DNA from: Bradyrhizobium ottawaense
Lineage (GTDB): Bacteria > Pseudomonadota > Alphaproteobacteria > Rhizobiales > Xanthobacteraceae
Direction: 5' to 3'
DNA: 64,000 nt
Assembly: GCF_002278135.3 (NCBI RefSeq)
Contig: NZ_CP029425.2
Coordinates: 4,378,001-4,442,000, forward strand
The notes under the pieces are model-generated. The model made no database searches. It worked only from the letters and a program-made list of their open reading frames with translations, and was not told the origin of the DNA. The position numbers were made by a program, and so were the translations under genes. Positions 29,933 to 39,697 of this stretch are shown in pieces; within the stretch, counting starts at the first letter, position 1; each line of letters opens with the position of its first letter.

Positions 29933-31201
29933 ATGATGGGCTCGAAACTGTCGACCGCACTCATATCGATCAAGCTCCTGGCCCTCGCCGCGCTCACCAC
30001 GGCCGCGCAGGCGCAAGACAAGGCTCAAGACAAGAGCAGCGACATCATCGCCCGCGGCGAATATCTCGCCCGTGCCGGCGATTGCACGGCCTGTCATACC
30101 GCGCCGGAGGGCCGCCTGTTCGCCGGCGGCCGCGCCATGCCGACGCCGTTCGGTACACTCTACACCTCCAACATCACGCCGGACCCGGATACCGGGATCG
30201 GCAAGTGGAGCGCCGACGACTTCTACAAGACCATGCACAGCGGCCGTTTCCCGGACGGCGGGTTGATCTATCCGGCCATGCCGTTCGCGTCCTACACCAA
30301 GGTCACGCGCGCCGACAGCGATGCGATCTTCGCGTATTTGCGCTCGATCGCGCCGGTGAATCAGAAGAACAAGCCGCATGAGCTGCGCTTTCCCTACGAC
30401 AACCGCCAGCTCATCCTCGGCTGGCGCACGCTGTTCTTCAGCGAAGGCGAGTTCAAGCCCGATCCGAAGAAATCAGCGGAATGGAATCGCGGCGCCTATC
30501 TGGTCGAAGGCCTCGGCCATTGCGGCATGTGCCATTCGCCGATCAACGCGCTCGGCGGCACCTCGCAATCGGATGCCTTCAAGGGCGGCCTGATCCCGAT
30601 GCAGAACTGGTACGCGCCCTCGCTCACCTCAAACCGCGAGGCCGGCCTCGGCGACTGGAGCATCAAGGACATCACCGACCTGCTGCAGACCGGCGTCTCC
30701 ATGCGCGGCGTGGTCTACGGTCCGATGGCCGAGGTCGTGCACAACAGCCTGCAATATCTCAACGACGAGGACACTAAGGCGATGGCGGTGTACCTCAAGG
30801 GCATCGCGGAGCCCTCGCCTCCGCCGCCGGCAAGCTCGACGCTGCCGACCACCGAGAGCAGCCTGCTGATCAGCCTCGGCAAGACCGTCTACGACAAGCA
30901 GTGCGCGAGCTGTCATGGCACGCAGGGCGAAGGCAAGCCGCCGCACTGGCCGCCGCTCGCCAACAACCAGTCGATCGAGATGCAGTCGGCGGTCAATCCG
31001 ATCCGCATGGTGCTCAATGGCGGCTATCCACCGGGCACCAGGGGCAACCCGATGCCCTACGGCATGCCGCCTTTCGCTGGCCTCCTGTCCGACAACGAGA
31101 TCGCCGCCGTCGTCTCCTACATCCGCACCGCCTGGGGCAATCGCGGCACGCCGGTCTCGGCGCGCGAGGCCAACGAGCTGCGCTCCGCACCGCTGAATTG
31201 A
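29933..31201 (+). CDS. triheme cytochrome c, alcohol/gluconate dehydrogenase cytochrome subunit-like
   Basis: The 422-residue product has a signal peptide (to AAQAQ) and three CxxCH haem sites: CTACH (about residue 47), CGMCH (about 198) and CASCH (about 323). Spacing and sequence such as GGRAMPTPFGTLYTSNITPD match the cytochrome subunit of membrane-bound alcohol, aldehyde or gluconate dehydrogenases. No flavin or PQQ dehydrogenase subunit is nearby; here it sits inside an oxidase operon and may act as an electron entry point from quinol or from a periplasmic dehydrogenase encoded elsewhere. ATG 29936 is also possible. Confidence 0.85.
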   Translation: MMGSKLSTALISIKLLALAALTTAAQAQDKAQDKSSDIIARGEYLARAGDCTACHTAPEGRLFAGGRAMPTPFGTLYTSNITPDPDTGIGKWSADDFYKTMHSGRFPDGGLIYPAMPFASYTKVTRADSDAIFAYLRSIAPVNQKNKPHELRFPYDNRQLILGWRTLFFSEGEFKPDPKKSAEWNRGAYLVEGLGHCGMCHSPINALGGTSQSDAFKGGLIPMQNWYAPSLTSNREAGLGDWSIKDITDLLQTGVSMRGVVYGPMAEVVHNSLQYLNDEDTKAMAVYLKGIAEPSPPPPASSTLPTTESSLLISLGKTVYDKQCASCHGTQGEGKPPHWPPLANNQSIEMQSAVNPIRMVLNGGYPPGTRGNPMPYGMPPFAGLLSDNEIAAVVSYIRTAWGNRGTPVSAREANELRSAPLN

Positions 31202-31208
31202 GAATCAC

Positions 31209-31385
31209 ATGATCAACTCCGATCCGCCGACCAGCCCTGCTAGCGCCGACCAGGCCGTCGAGGAGGTCGTCGCGCAAGGCCCGTCCGGCGCGATCGTGCT
31301 CGCCGGCATCGCCACCGCCTGCGTGGTCGCGATGTGGCTCGCCTTCTATCTGTTCGTCTTCCTGCCCCGCGGATCGCTGCAATGA
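31209..31385 (+). CDS. 58-residue single-span membrane peptide, putative small oxidase subunit
   Basis: Starts MINSDPPTSPASADQAVEEV and has one membrane helix (about residues 29-51: VLAGIATACVVAMWLAFYLF) followed by VFLPRGSLQ. Its stop overlaps the coxB start as ATGA (31382-31385), and it begins 7 bp after the triheme cytochrome gene, so it belongs to the operon. Small single-helix subunits (subunit IIa of ba3 oxidases) occupy the same place in other bacteria; sequence likeness is too short to be sure. Confidence 0.75.
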   Translation: MINSDPPTSPASADQAVEEVVAQGPSGAIVLAGIATACVVAMWLAFYLFVFLPRGSLQ

Positions 31386-31948
31386 GCGCAGAGGAAACTC
31401 ATCACGACAGCGCCGAGGTCGCGGCCCGCGTCGAGCGGCGCTGGGCGACCATCGCCGTGATCATCATCGTGATGATGGCGCTGCTGGCGGCTTTCGCCGG
31501 CATCCATCGCGCGACCATGCCGCAGCCGCGCGTCGAGATCACCGATCCCTCGCGCCTGCATCTGTCCGGCGAATTCGTCGAGAGCAATCTCGGCAGCGTG
31601 CTGGAGGCCAACGGCAACGTCACGGTGCGTGCAATCGGCCAGCAATATTCCTTCACGCCTGCCTGCATCGTGGTGCCCGCGGATACGCCGATCACGCTGC
31701 GGGCCACCAGCGCCGACGTCGTCCACGGCATCCTCATTCAGGGCACCAACGTCAACACCATGCTGGTGCCGGGCTACATCTCGGAGCAGCTGATGCGCTT
31801 CGCGAAAACCGGCGACTATCTGATGCCCTGCCAGGAGTTTTGCAGCTTTGGCCACGAGGGCATGTGGGGCAAGGTCAAGGTGATCGACAAGACCGATTTC
31901 GCCGATCGCGCGAAGGGTGGCGGGAGGCTGAGCTGTGTTGGTCAATAG
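31382..31948 (+). CDS. coxB: cytochrome c oxidase subunit II, ba3 type, with CuA centre
   Basis: A 188-residue subunit with one N-terminal membrane helix (TIAVIIIVMMALLAAFAGI) and a periplasmic cupredoxin domain. The CuA ligands are all visible: the His in DVVHGILIQG and the cluster PCQEFCSFGHEGMWG (Cys, Glu, Cys, His, Met). One-helix subunit II is a mark of ba3-type oxidases; aa3-type has two. Its end overlaps the subunit I start by 14 bp. It receives electrons from the periplasmic cytochromes encoded on either side. Confidence 0.93.
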   Translation: MSAEETHHDSAEVAARVERRWATIAVIIIVMMALLAAFAGIHRATMPQPRVEITDPSRLHLSGEFVESNLGSVLEANGNVTVRAIGQQYSFTPACIVVPADTPITLRATSADVVHGILIQGTNVNTMLVPGYISEQLMRFAKTGDYLMPCQEFCSFGHEGMWGKVKVIDKTDFADRAKGGGRLSCVGQ

Positions 31949-33557
31949 GAAGCTCATCCTCGCCCATTTCTGGCTGGCCTTCGCCGTATTCGGCATCGCG
32001 CTCACGCTCGGCGCCTGGCAGATGTTCATCCGCAGCCCGATCGGCACCTGGCTCTCCAACCCCGAGCTCTATTACCGCTCGCTGACCGCCCACGGCACGG
32101 TGATGGGCTACGTCTTCCCGACCCTGGTGGCGATGGCATTCGGCTACGCCATCAGCGAGTCCGCGCTGCAGCAGCGCCTGGTCGGCGTGCGCTGGGCCTG
32201 GGCAGGATTCTGGTTGATCGTCGCCGGCAGCATCATGGCGGTGATTCCGATCGCAATGGGGCGTGCCTCGGTGCTCTACACCTTCTATCCGCCGCTGATC
32301 GGCAACGTCTTCTACTATCTCGGCGTCGTCCTGGTGGTGGTCGGCTCGTGGATCTGGGTCGCGCTGATGTCGATTAACTTGCGCGTCTGGCGCAAGGCCA
32401 ATCCCGGCGCGCCAGTGCCGCTCGCCATGTTCGCCAACGTCGCGGGCTCGTATTTGTGGGCTTGGACCGCGGTCGGCGCCGCGCTCGAGCTGCTGCTCCA
32501 GATCATTCCGGTTGCGGCGGGCCTCAAGGCCACCATCGATGCCGGCCTGGCGCGCATCTTCTTCTCATGGACGCTGCACGCCATCGTCTATTTCTGGCTG
32601 ATGCCGACCTACATCGCCTATTACACCATCGTGCCGCGCGCGATCGGCGGTCGCGTCTATTCCGACTCGATGGCGCGGATCTCCTTCATCCTGTTCCTGG
32701 TGGTGGCGATGCCGATCGGCATGCACCACACCTTTGCCGATCCGCAAGTAGGCGCCGGCTTCAAGTTCATCCATTCCGCCTTCACGGCGCTGGTCGCGCT
32801 GCCGACGCTGCTGACCGTATTCACGATCTGCGCCTCGGTCGAGATCGCGGCGCGGCTGCGCGGCGGCCGCGGCATGTTCGGCTGGATCGGGGCCCTGCCT
32901 TGGGACAATCCGATGATGCTGGCGCTGGCGTTCTCCTTCATCATGCTCGGCTTCGGCGGCGCCGGCGGCCTCATCAACATGAGCTATCAGCTCGATGCCT
33001 CGATCCACAACACGCAGTGGATCACCGGGCATTTCCACCTGATCTTCGGCGGCGCCATCGTCATCATGTACTTCGCGATCGCCTATGATCTCTGGCCGCA
33101 TCTGACGGGCCGGGAGTTGATCGATATCCGCCTGATCCGCACCCAGCTCTGGCTGTGGTTCATCGGCATGATCGTGACGACGTTCCCGTGGCACTGGGTC
33201 GGCATTCTGGGGATGCCGCGCCGCATGGCCTATTTCGACTTCGGCGATCCCGCGATCGCACCGCAGGCATTCTCCGTCACCCTGTCGGCGATCGGCGGCT
33301 TCATCCTGCTGGCCTCGGGCATCATGTTCATCGTCATCCTGGCGCGTGGCATGCGCGCGCCTCAAATCGACGCCGGGCCCTATCGCTTCGCGCTCGCCGT
33401 GCATGAACCAAAGACGGTGCCGGTCGCACTCAACACCCACGCGCTATGGGTGGCACTGATGATCGGCCTCACCCTCACCAATTACGGCTATCCGATCCTG
33501 AATCTGGCGCTGAGTTCGGGCACCTCGGTGCCGGCCGTCTATGTGGGAGCGCAGTGA
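31935..33557 (+). CDS. coxA: ba3-type cytochrome c oxidase subunit I
   Basis: A 540-residue membrane protein with about 13 helices. Ligands are clear: low-spin haem His in SLTAHGTVMGYVF, the CuB His with cross-linked Tyr in TLHAIVYFWLMPTYIAYY, the CuB His pair MHHTFADPQ, and the haem pair TGHFH. The HAxVYFW form rather than WFFGHPEVY places it in the B-type (ba3) branch, which keeps high oxygen affinity with reduced proton pumping. It starts with GTG at 31935 inside coxB and its stop overlaps the next ATG. Confidence 0.93.
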   Translation: MLVNRKLILAHFWLAFAVFGIALTLGAWQMFIRSPIGTWLSNPELYYRSLTAHGTVMGYVFPTLVAMAFGYAISESALQQRLVGVRWAWAGFWLIVAGSIMAVIPIAMGRASVLYTFYPPLIGNVFYYLGVVLVVVGSWIWVALMSINLRVWRKANPGAPVPLAMFANVAGSYLWAWTAVGAALELLLQIIPVAAGLKATIDAGLARIFFSWTLHAIVYFWLMPTYIAYYTIVPRAIGGRVYSDSMARISFILFLVVAMPIGMHHTFADPQVGAGFKFIHSAFTALVALPTLLTVFTICASVEIAARLRGGRGMFGWIGALPWDNPMMLALAFSFIMLGFGGAGGLINMSYQLDASIHNTQWITGHFHLIFGGAIVIMYFAIAYDLWPHLTGRELIDIRLIRTQLWLWFIGMIVTTFPWHWVGILGMPRRMAYFDFGDPAIAPQAFSVTLSAIGGFILLASGIMFIVILARGMRAPQIDAGPYRFALAVHEPKTVPVALNTHALWVALMIGLTLTNYGYPILNLALSSGTSVPAVYVGAQ

Positions 33558-34372
33558 TGAGCACGCGCGACCTCTTTACTCTCCGCAACAGCCATTTCAG
33601 GACTGGCGTCGGCATCACCGCCGCGATCCTCGTCGTCACCGCGATTGCCGGCTTCATTGTGCTGCCTTTCGCACAGCCCTGGGTTCAGTTCGCCGGCGTC
33701 TGGGATGCGATCTGCAGCGCCGCCGGCGTACCGCAGCGTGCGGCCAGCGTCACGGCGCCCGAGCAGGCAAAACGCCTGTCCGAGGTCGTGCTGACCTCGA
33801 ACACGTTGTCACGTCCGAGCCAGGAGGCGATCGGGCGCGGCGCGACGCTGGCGCAGCGCTGCGCGATCTGTCATGGCCCCACCGGCGTCAGCCGCGCGGA
33901 CTCGCCCAATCTCGCCGGCCAGTATGCGGCCGTGATCTACAAGGAGCTGCACGATTTCCGCTCCGGTGCGCGCGCCAATGCCGTGATGTCGCCGTTCGCG
34001 ATCAACCTGACCGACCAGGAGATCGCCGATCTCTCCAACTATTACGCCTATCTGCCGCGGCTTCCAGCCTATCATCCGACGCCGCAACTGCCGAAACCCA
34101 ACATCGTCATCTACGGCGCGCCGATGCGCGGGATCGCGCCCTGCGGCTCCTGCCATGGCAGCCTCGACAACAAGACCGGCAGCCCGTGGCTAGAGGGACA
34201 GTCCGAAGCCTACATGAAGGCGCAGCTTCACGCCTTCGCCTCCGGTGAACGGCGCAACGACATCAGCCAGCAGATGCGCAACATCGCCCGCGGAATGACG
34301 CCGCAGGAGATCGAGCAGGCCGCGGCGTACTACGCCTCGCAGCCGCCTGATGTGGTGAAGGCGGTGGATTGA
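33557..34372 (+). CDS. membrane-anchored diheme cytochrome c (c4-like), last gene of the oxidase cluster
   Basis: The 271-residue product begins MSTRDLFTLRNSHFRTGVG with one uncleaved-looking helix (AAILVVTAIAGFIVLPFA) and then two c4-type domains with CAICH (about residue 101) and CGSCH (about 195). The start at 33557 shares its A with the coxA stop. It is the second c4-like cytochrome of the operon, differing from the first by its membrane anchor, so one may be soluble and one fixed next to the oxidase. A dispersed repeat follows 6 bp after the stop. Confidence 0.9.
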   Translation: MSTRDLFTLRNSHFRTGVGITAAILVVTAIAGFIVLPFAQPWVQFAGVWDAICSAAGVPQRAASVTAPEQAKRLSEVVLTSNTLSRPSQEAIGRGATLAQRCAICHGPTGVSRADSPNLAGQYAAVIYKELHDFRSGARANAVMSPFAINLTDQEIADLSNYYAYLPRLPAYHPTPQLPKPNIVIYGAPMRGIAPCGSCHGSLDNKTGSPWLEGQSEAYMKAQLHAFASGERRNDISQQMRNIARGMTPQEIEQAAAYYASQPPDVVKAVD

Positions 34373-34378
34373 GGATGG

Positions 34379-34518
34379 CTCTCGTGCCCCGGACGCAGCG
34401 CAGCTTCAGCGGTGCGCTGCAGAGCCGGGGCCCATCTCTCCGAGGCGTTCGGGCGGCGTGGGTCCCGGGCTCTGCGCAGCAACGCCGAGGGCGTTGCAGC
34501 GCGTCCGGGACACGAGAG
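34379..34518 (-). repeat. dispersed palindromic repeat, copy 2
   Basis: A 140-bp copy of the element at 3769-3936, in the opposite orientation and lacking part of the middle. It begins CTCTCGTGCCCCGGACGCAG and ends GTCCGGGACACGAGAG. It lies between the convergent ends of the oxidase operon and the RatA-like gene. Confidence 0.85.
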
Positions 34519-34522
34519 TTAC

Positions 34523-34993
34523 CTACGACGACGCCAGCTTCGGCCGGCCGTAGATCGCATCCGCGCGCTTTTCGAACGCGCTCGAAAACCGCGCGAAGGC
34601 GGCGTCGAACATCGAGCCCATCAGCAGCGCCAGCATGCGGCTCTTGAATTCGTAAGACAGGAAGAAACCGACGTCGCAAACGCCCTCACCTTTGGGCTCG
34701 AACGTCCAGCGGTTTTCCAGGTTGCTGAAAGGACCTTGGAGATATTCGACCAGGATCTTCTGATTGGCGCGGTCGAGGCTCACGCGGCTGGTGAAGGATT
34801 CCTTGACCAGCTTGAACGAGACCGTCATGTCGGCGACCAGCACCTCGGTGCCATCAGGCTTGGCCATGCGCTGGCGCACCTTCAGCGCGCTGCAGAGCGG
34901 CACGAATTCCGGGTAGCGCTCGACGTCGGCGACCAGATCGAACATCTCGGAGGCGCTGTGATTGACACGGCGCTTGCTCGAAAATTTGGGCAT
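34523..34993 (-). CDS. RatA/Coq10-like ubiquinone-binding START-domain protein
   Basis: A 156-residue single START/polyketide-cyclase domain protein (SASEMFDLVADVERYPEFVPLCSALKV, a conserved helix-turn of the family). Bacterial members (RatA/YfjG, Coq10) bind ubiquinone and support respiration; the toxin role proposed for E. coli RatA is less certain. It follows lipA by 6 bp on the minus strand. The pair lipA-ratA is common in alphaproteobacteria. Confidence 0.9.
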   Translation of the reverse strand: MPKFSSKRRVNHSASEMFDLVADVERYPEFVPLCSALKVRQRMAKPDGTEVLVADMTVSFKLVKESFTSRVSLDRANQKILVEYLQGPFSNLENRWTFEPKGEGVCDVGFFLSYEFKSRMLALLMGSMFDAAFARFSSAFEKRADAIYGRPKLASS

Positions 34994-34999
34994 GGCGGT

Positions 35000-35956
35000 T
35001 CAGCGGGCGGTTGCGGCCCGCGCGGCCCTCAGTCTCGCAAAATCCTCGCCGGCATGATGCGACGAGCGGGTGAGCGGGCTCGCCGACACCATCAGGAAGC
35101 CCTTGGTGTAGGCGACCTTCTCGTAAGAGGCGAACTCGTCCGGCGGCACGTAGCGCATCACGGCGTGGTGCTTGCGGGTCGGCTGCAGGTACTGGCCGAT
35201 GGTCAGGAAATCGACCTCGGCGGAGCGCAGATCGTCCATCACCTGCTGCACCTCGTGGCGCTCCTCGCCGAGGCCGACCATGATGCCGGACTTGGTGAAG
35301 ATGGTGGGATCGAGCTCCTTGACCCGCTGCAACAGCCGGATCGAATGGAAATAGCGCGCGCCCGGCCGCACCGTGAGATAGCGCGACGGCACGGTCTCGA
35401 GATTGTGGTTGAAGACGTCGGGCTTGGCGGCAACGACCACCTCGAGCGCCCCCTCCTTGCGCAGGAAGTCCGGCGTCAGGATCTCGATCGTGGTCGAGGG
35501 GCACGCCGCCCGGATCGCGCGGATGGTCTGGGCAAAATGCTCGGCGCCGCCGTCAGCGAGATCGTCGCGGTCCACGGAGGTGATGACGACATGGGCAAGG
35601 CCGAGCTTGGCGGTCGCCTCGGCGACGTTCTCAGGCTCGGCTGCATCCAGCGCATTGGGCAGGCCGGTCTTGACGTTGCAGAAGGCGCAGGCGCGGGTGC
35701 AGGTGTCACCCATGATCATGAAGGTGGCGTGCTTTTTGTCCCAGCACTCGCCGATGTTCGGGCAGCCCGCTTCCTCGCACACCGTGTGCAGGCCGTTGGC
35801 GCGCACGATGTTGCGGGTCTCGCCGTAGCCGCGGGTATTGGGCGCGCGCACGCGGATCCAGTCCGGCTTCGGCGGCGAAGCGGAGTCAGGGCGATTCACC
35901 TTTTCGGGGTGGCGCGGGCGCAGCGGGTTCGTGATGGTATCGACAATAACGACCAT
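35000..35956 (-). CDS. lipA: lipoyl synthase
   Basis: The 318-residue radical-SAM enzyme inserts two sulphurs into octanoyl-carrier domains. Both clusters are visible: the auxiliary cluster cysteines in [13 protein letters not shown] and the radical-[16 protein letters not shown]. Other landmarks are [11 protein letters not shown] and the C-terminal [14 protein letters not shown]. Length and motifs are standard. It precedes the RatA-like gene. Confidence 0.96.
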   Translation of the reverse strand: MVVIVDTITNPLRPRHPEKVNRPDSASPPKPDWIRVRAPNTRGYGETRNIVRANGLHTVCEEAGCPNIGECWDKKHATFMIMGDTCTRACAFCNVKTGLPNALDAAEPENVAEATAKLGLAHVVITSVDRDDLADGGAEHFAQTIRAIRAACPSTTIEILTPDFLRKEGALEVVVAAKPDVFNHNLETVPSRYLTVRPGARYFHSIRLLQRVKELDPTIFTKSGIMVGLGEERHEVQQVMDDLRSAEVDFLTIGQYLQPTRKHHAVMRYVPPDEFASYEKVAYTKGFLMVSASPLTRSSHHAGEDFARLRAARAATAR

Positions 35957-36086
35957 GGGGTGTCCGGTCTGTTCAGGTCCTACCTAGTCGGTCTCGCCAC
36001 GCATCGCAACCCGGCTCGCGCCGCTTCAGGGAACATGGCAGATATGGGCAATATCTTGCTCTGTTCTCAGGCGATTCTCACCTCGA

Positions 36087-36689
36087 ATGGCTCCAGTATC
36101 GAAGACTTCCACACCGCGGCTCGGCAAGGTTCTGAAGCGGGCCTTTTTCAACCGCGACGTCCGCGAGGTCGCCCGGGACCTGATCGGTGCCACCATGCTG
36201 GTCGACGGCGTCGGCGGCCTCATTGTCGAGGTCGAGGCCTATCATCATACCGAGCCGGCGGCGCACTCCTACAACGGGCCGACGCCGCGGAACCAGGTGA
36301 TGTTCGGCCCGCCCGGCTATGCCTATGTCTATCGCTCCTACGGCATCCACTGGTGCGTGAACTTCGTCTGCGAGGAGGAAGGCTCGGCCAGCGCCGTGCT
36401 GATCCGCGCGCTGGAGCCGACGCACGGGATCGCCGTCATGCGCCGCCGGCGTCACCTCCAGGATGCGCACGCGCTGTGCTCGGGTCCGGGCAAGCTGACC
36501 GAGGCGCTCGGCATCACCATCGCGCACAACACGCTGCCGCTGGACCGGTCTCCGATCGCGCTGCATGCGAGGACCGAGGAGTTGGAGGTGGTTGCCGGCA
36601 TCCGGATCGGCATCACCAAGGCCGTCGAGCTGCCCTGGCGCTATGGCGTCAGGGGCTCGAAGTTTTTGAGCAAGCCGTTCCCGAAATAG
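36087..36689 (+). CDS. mpg: 3-methyladenine DNA glycosylase (AAG/MPG family)
   Basis: A 200-residue base-excision enzyme that removes alkylated purines. It shows the AAG signature [40 protein letters not shown] with the catalytic Glu region, and [19 protein letters not shown]. It is a lone + strand gene between lipA and valS; its end is 5 bp from the convergent valS stop. Confidence 0.93.
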   Translation: MAPVSKTSTPRLGKVLKRAFFNRDVREVARDLIGATMLVDGVGGLIVEVEAYHHTEPAAHSYNGPTPRNQVMFGPPGYAYVYRSYGIHWCVNFVCEEEGSASAVLIRALEPTHGIAVMRRRRHLQDAHALCSGPGKLTEALGITIAHNTLPLDRSPIALHARTEELEVVAGIRIGITKAVELPWRYGVRGSKFLSKPFPK

Positions 36690-36694
36690 CGTTC

Positions 36695-39571
36695 TCAGGA
36701 CGCCTGCTTCAGCCGCTCCAGCGCCTCGAGCAGCTTGGCCTTGCGCGCCAGCGCGGTCTCGCGCTTTTCGCGCTCCTCCTCGACGACCTCCTCGGCCGCG
36801 TTGGCGACGAATTTTTCGTTCGCGAGCTTGGACTCGGCGCGCTTGATGTCGGCGTCGGCCTTGCCGATCTCCTTGTCGAGACGCGTGCGCTCGGCGGCGA
36901 CGTCGATCACGCCCTTGAGCGGCAGCGCGGCCACCTCGCCGCGGACGAGCAGCTGAACCGCTCCGTCGGGCGCGCGATCGGCGAAGGAGATGTCCGACAG
37001 CCGCGCCATGCGCTTGATGACGTCGGTCCAGCGCGGCGCGCGCTCCCTGGTTTCGGCGGAAGCGCCGACGAGCACCAGCGCCGTCAGCGTCGCCGGCGGA
37101 ATGTTCATCTCGGCACGCACCGAACGGATCTGCGTGATCAGGTCGATCACCCAGCCGATCTCGGCTTCCGCCTTGGGATCGGTGAAGTCCGCGTGGTCGA
37201 AGATCGGCATGACCAGCATCGGCGACATCAGCGGTTCGGTCGGTCCGGCCGCTGCGGCGAGGATTGCGAGCTGCTCCGGGGTCGGCTCGGCCGGCTTCAG
37301 CGGCCATTGCGCCAATGCGAGCAGACCGTCGCGCTTGGCCGTCACCTCCCACAGCTCTTCTGTGATGAAAGGCATGAAGGGGTGCAGCAGCTTCAGGATC
37401 TCGTCGCGCGCCCAGGCGACCATGGCGCGGGTCTCGTCCTTGGCGGGGCTGTCGGGGCCCAGCAGCACGGGCTTGGCGAGCTCGACATACCAGTCGCAAT
37501 AGACGTTCCAGACGAAGCGATAGATCGCGCCGGCGGCATCGTTGAAGCGATAGGCCTCGATCGCCTCGGTCACCTCACGCGTGGTGTGCGCGCTCTCATG
37601 CGCGATCCAGCGGTTCAGCGTCTCCTTGGCCTTCGCCGGCTCGAAACCCTCGGGCACGGCGCAATGGTTCATCTCGGCGAAGCGGGACGCATTCCAGAGC
37701 TTGGTCGCGAAATTGCGGTAGCCTTCGACGCGGCTGGTGGCGAGCTTGATGTCGCGGCCCTGCGCCGCCATCGCGGCCAGCGTGAAACGCAGCGCGTCGG
37801 CGCCGTATTCGTCGATCAGGTTGAGCGGATCGATGACGTTGCCCTTCGACTTCGACATCTTGGCGCCCTTCTCGTCGCGGACGAGGGCGTGGATGTAGAT
37901 GGTCGAGAACGGCACCTCCTTCATGAAGTGCAGGCCCATCATCATCATGCGGGCGACCCAGAAGAAGATGATGTCGAAGCCGGTCACCAGCGCATTGGTC
38001 GGGTAATAGCGCTGCACCTCGGGCGCATCCTCGGGCCAGCCGAGCGTCGAGAACGGCCACAGCGCCGAGGAGAACCAGGTGTCGAGCACGTCCTCGTCGC
38101 GCGTGATGAAGCCCTCGCGCTTGTTGCGGTCGAGCGCCATCTCGCGGCCCTGCTCGGCCGTGATGACTTCCTGCTCGACGTAGTAGCCGAGCGCGTGGCT
38201 GACGGCCTCCTCCTCGGTCTCGGCGACGAACACCTTGCCGTCAGGTCCGTACCAGGCCGGGATCTGGTGACCCCACCAGAGCTGGCGCGAGATGCACCAG
38301 GGCTGGATGTTCTCCATCCACTCGAAATAGGTCTTTTCCCAGTTTTTCGGCACGAACGACGTCTCGCCCGAACGCACCGCCGCGATCGCGGGCTTTGCCA
38401 GCGTCTTGGCGTCGACGTACCACTGGTCAGTCAAATACGGCTCGATCACGCTGTTGGAGCGATCGCCGTGCGGGACCATGTGGGTGTGCGGCTCGATCCG
38501 CTCGACGAAGCCGAACGATTCCAGCCGCTCGACGATGCGCTTGCGCGCGGCGAAGCGGTCGACCTTGTGGAATTCCTCGGCGAACTGTCCGGCGCCTTCC
38601 GGCAGGTCGCGCAGATAGTCCTCGTTGTCGACGAGATCGAGACAGCCTTCCCTGTCGATCACGCTGATCCGGCGCAGGCCGTGGCGATTGCCGACCTCGA
38701 AGTCGTTGAAGTCGTGCGCCGGCGTCACCTTGACCGCACCCGAGCCCTTCTCGGGATCGGAATAATCGTCGGCGACGATCTGGATCTTGCGGCCCACCAG
38801 CGGCAGGATCACGTTCTTGCCGACCAGCTTCAGGTAGCGCTCATCCTCGGGATGCACGGCAACGCCGGTATCGCCGAGCATGGTCTCGGGGCGCGTGGTG
38901 GCGACGACGATGAAGCTCGAGGGATCCTCAGGGCTGAATGTCTTGCCCTCGATCGGATAGCGCAGATACCAGAGATGGCCCTTCACCTCGGTCTGCTGCA
39001 CTTCGAGATCGGAGATCGCGGTCAGCAGCTTGGTGTCCCAGTTCACCAGCCGCTTGTCCTTGTAGATCAGGCCGTCGCGGTGCAGCTCGACGAACACCTT
39101 GACGACGGCCTTCGACAGGCCCTCGTCCATGGTGAAGCGTTCGCGCGACCAGTCGCAGGAGGCGCCGAGCCGCTTGAGCTGGTTGATGATGGTGTCGCCG
39201 CTCTCGGCCTTCCACTGCCAGACGCGCTCGAGAAACTTCTCGCGGCCCATCTCGCGGCGGCCGGGCTGCTGGCGCTCCATCAGCTGCCGCTCGACCACCA
39301 TCTGGGTGGCGATGCCGGCATGGTCCGTGCCGGGCTGCCACAGCACGTCGCGGCCGCGCATGCGCTCGAACCGGCACAGGATGTCCTGCAGCGTGTTGTT
39401 GAGGGCGTGGCCCATGTGCAGCGAGCCCGTCACGTTCGGCGGCGGGATCACGATGGTAAAGGGCACGGCGTCGCGGCGGTCGGGGCGGCCGGCCTTGAAG
39501 GCAAGGCTGTCCTCCCACACCACGGACATGCGGGCTTCGATATCGGCGGGCTGGTAATTTTTCTCGATCAT
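36695..39571 (-). CDS. valS: valyl-tRNA synthetase
   Basis: A 958-residue class I synthetase. HIGH is in PPPNVTGSLHMGHALNNT (about residues 42-59) and the KMSKS loop in GAKMSKSKGNVID. The editing domain (TTRPETMLGDTGVAVHPEDERY) and the C-terminal coiled coil (ERTRLDKEIGKADADIKRAESKL, split) are present. Full length, no oddity. It follows popZ on the same strand. Confidence 0.97.
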   Translation of the reverse strand: MIEKNYQPADIEARMSVVWEDSLAFKAGRPDRRDAVPFTIVIPPPNVTGSLHMGHALNNTLQDILCRFERMRGRDVLWQPGTDHAGIATQMVVERQLMERQQPGRREMGREKFLERVWQWKAESGDTIINQLKRLGASCDWSRERFTMDEGLSKAVVKVFVELHRDGLIYKDKRLVNWDTKLLTAISDLEVQQTEVKGHLWYLRYPIEGKTFSPEDPSSFIVVATTRPETMLGDTGVAVHPEDERYLKLVGKNVILPLVGRKIQIVADDYSDPEKGSGAVKVTPAHDFNDFEVGNRHGLRRISVIDREGCLDLVDNEDYLRDLPEGAGQFAEEFHKVDRFAARKRIVERLESFGFVERIEPHTHMVPHGDRSNSVIEPYLTDQWYVDAKTLAKPAIAAVRSGETSFVPKNWEKTYFEWMENIQPWCISRQLWWGHQIPAWYGPDGKVFVAETEEEAVSHALGYYVEQEVITAEQGREMALDRNKREGFITRDEDVLDTWFSSALWPFSTLGWPEDAPEVQRYYPTNALVTGFDIIFFWVARMMMMGLHFMKEVPFSTIYIHALVRDEKGAKMSKSKGNVIDPLNLIDEYGADALRFTLAAMAAQGRDIKLATSRVEGYRNFATKLWNASRFAEMNHCAVPEGFEPAKAKETLNRWIAHESAHTTREVTEAIEAYRFNDAAGAIYRFVWNVYCDWYVELAKPVLLGPDSPAKDETRAMVAWARDEILKLLHPFMPFITEELWEVTAKRDGLLALAQWPLKPAEPTPEQLAILAAAAGPTEPLMSPMLVMPIFDHADFTDPKAEAEIGWVIDLITQIRSVRAEMNIPPATLTALVLVGASAETRERAPRWTDVIKRMARLSDISFADRAPDGAVQLLVRGEVAALPLKGVIDVAAERTRLDKEIGKADADIKRAESKLANEKFVANAAEEVVEEEREKRETALARKAKLLEALERLKQAS

Positions 39572-39697
39572 GGGGCTGTTAGAAAGCCGCGTGTGCGGGT
39601 CAAGTCAACGGGAAGCTCAGCGGCAAAGGCTTTCCAGCCCGGTCCGCAGACCGAATATGCCACAGGAGCAGGGCTTTATCGGGGCCGCACGACCGTC

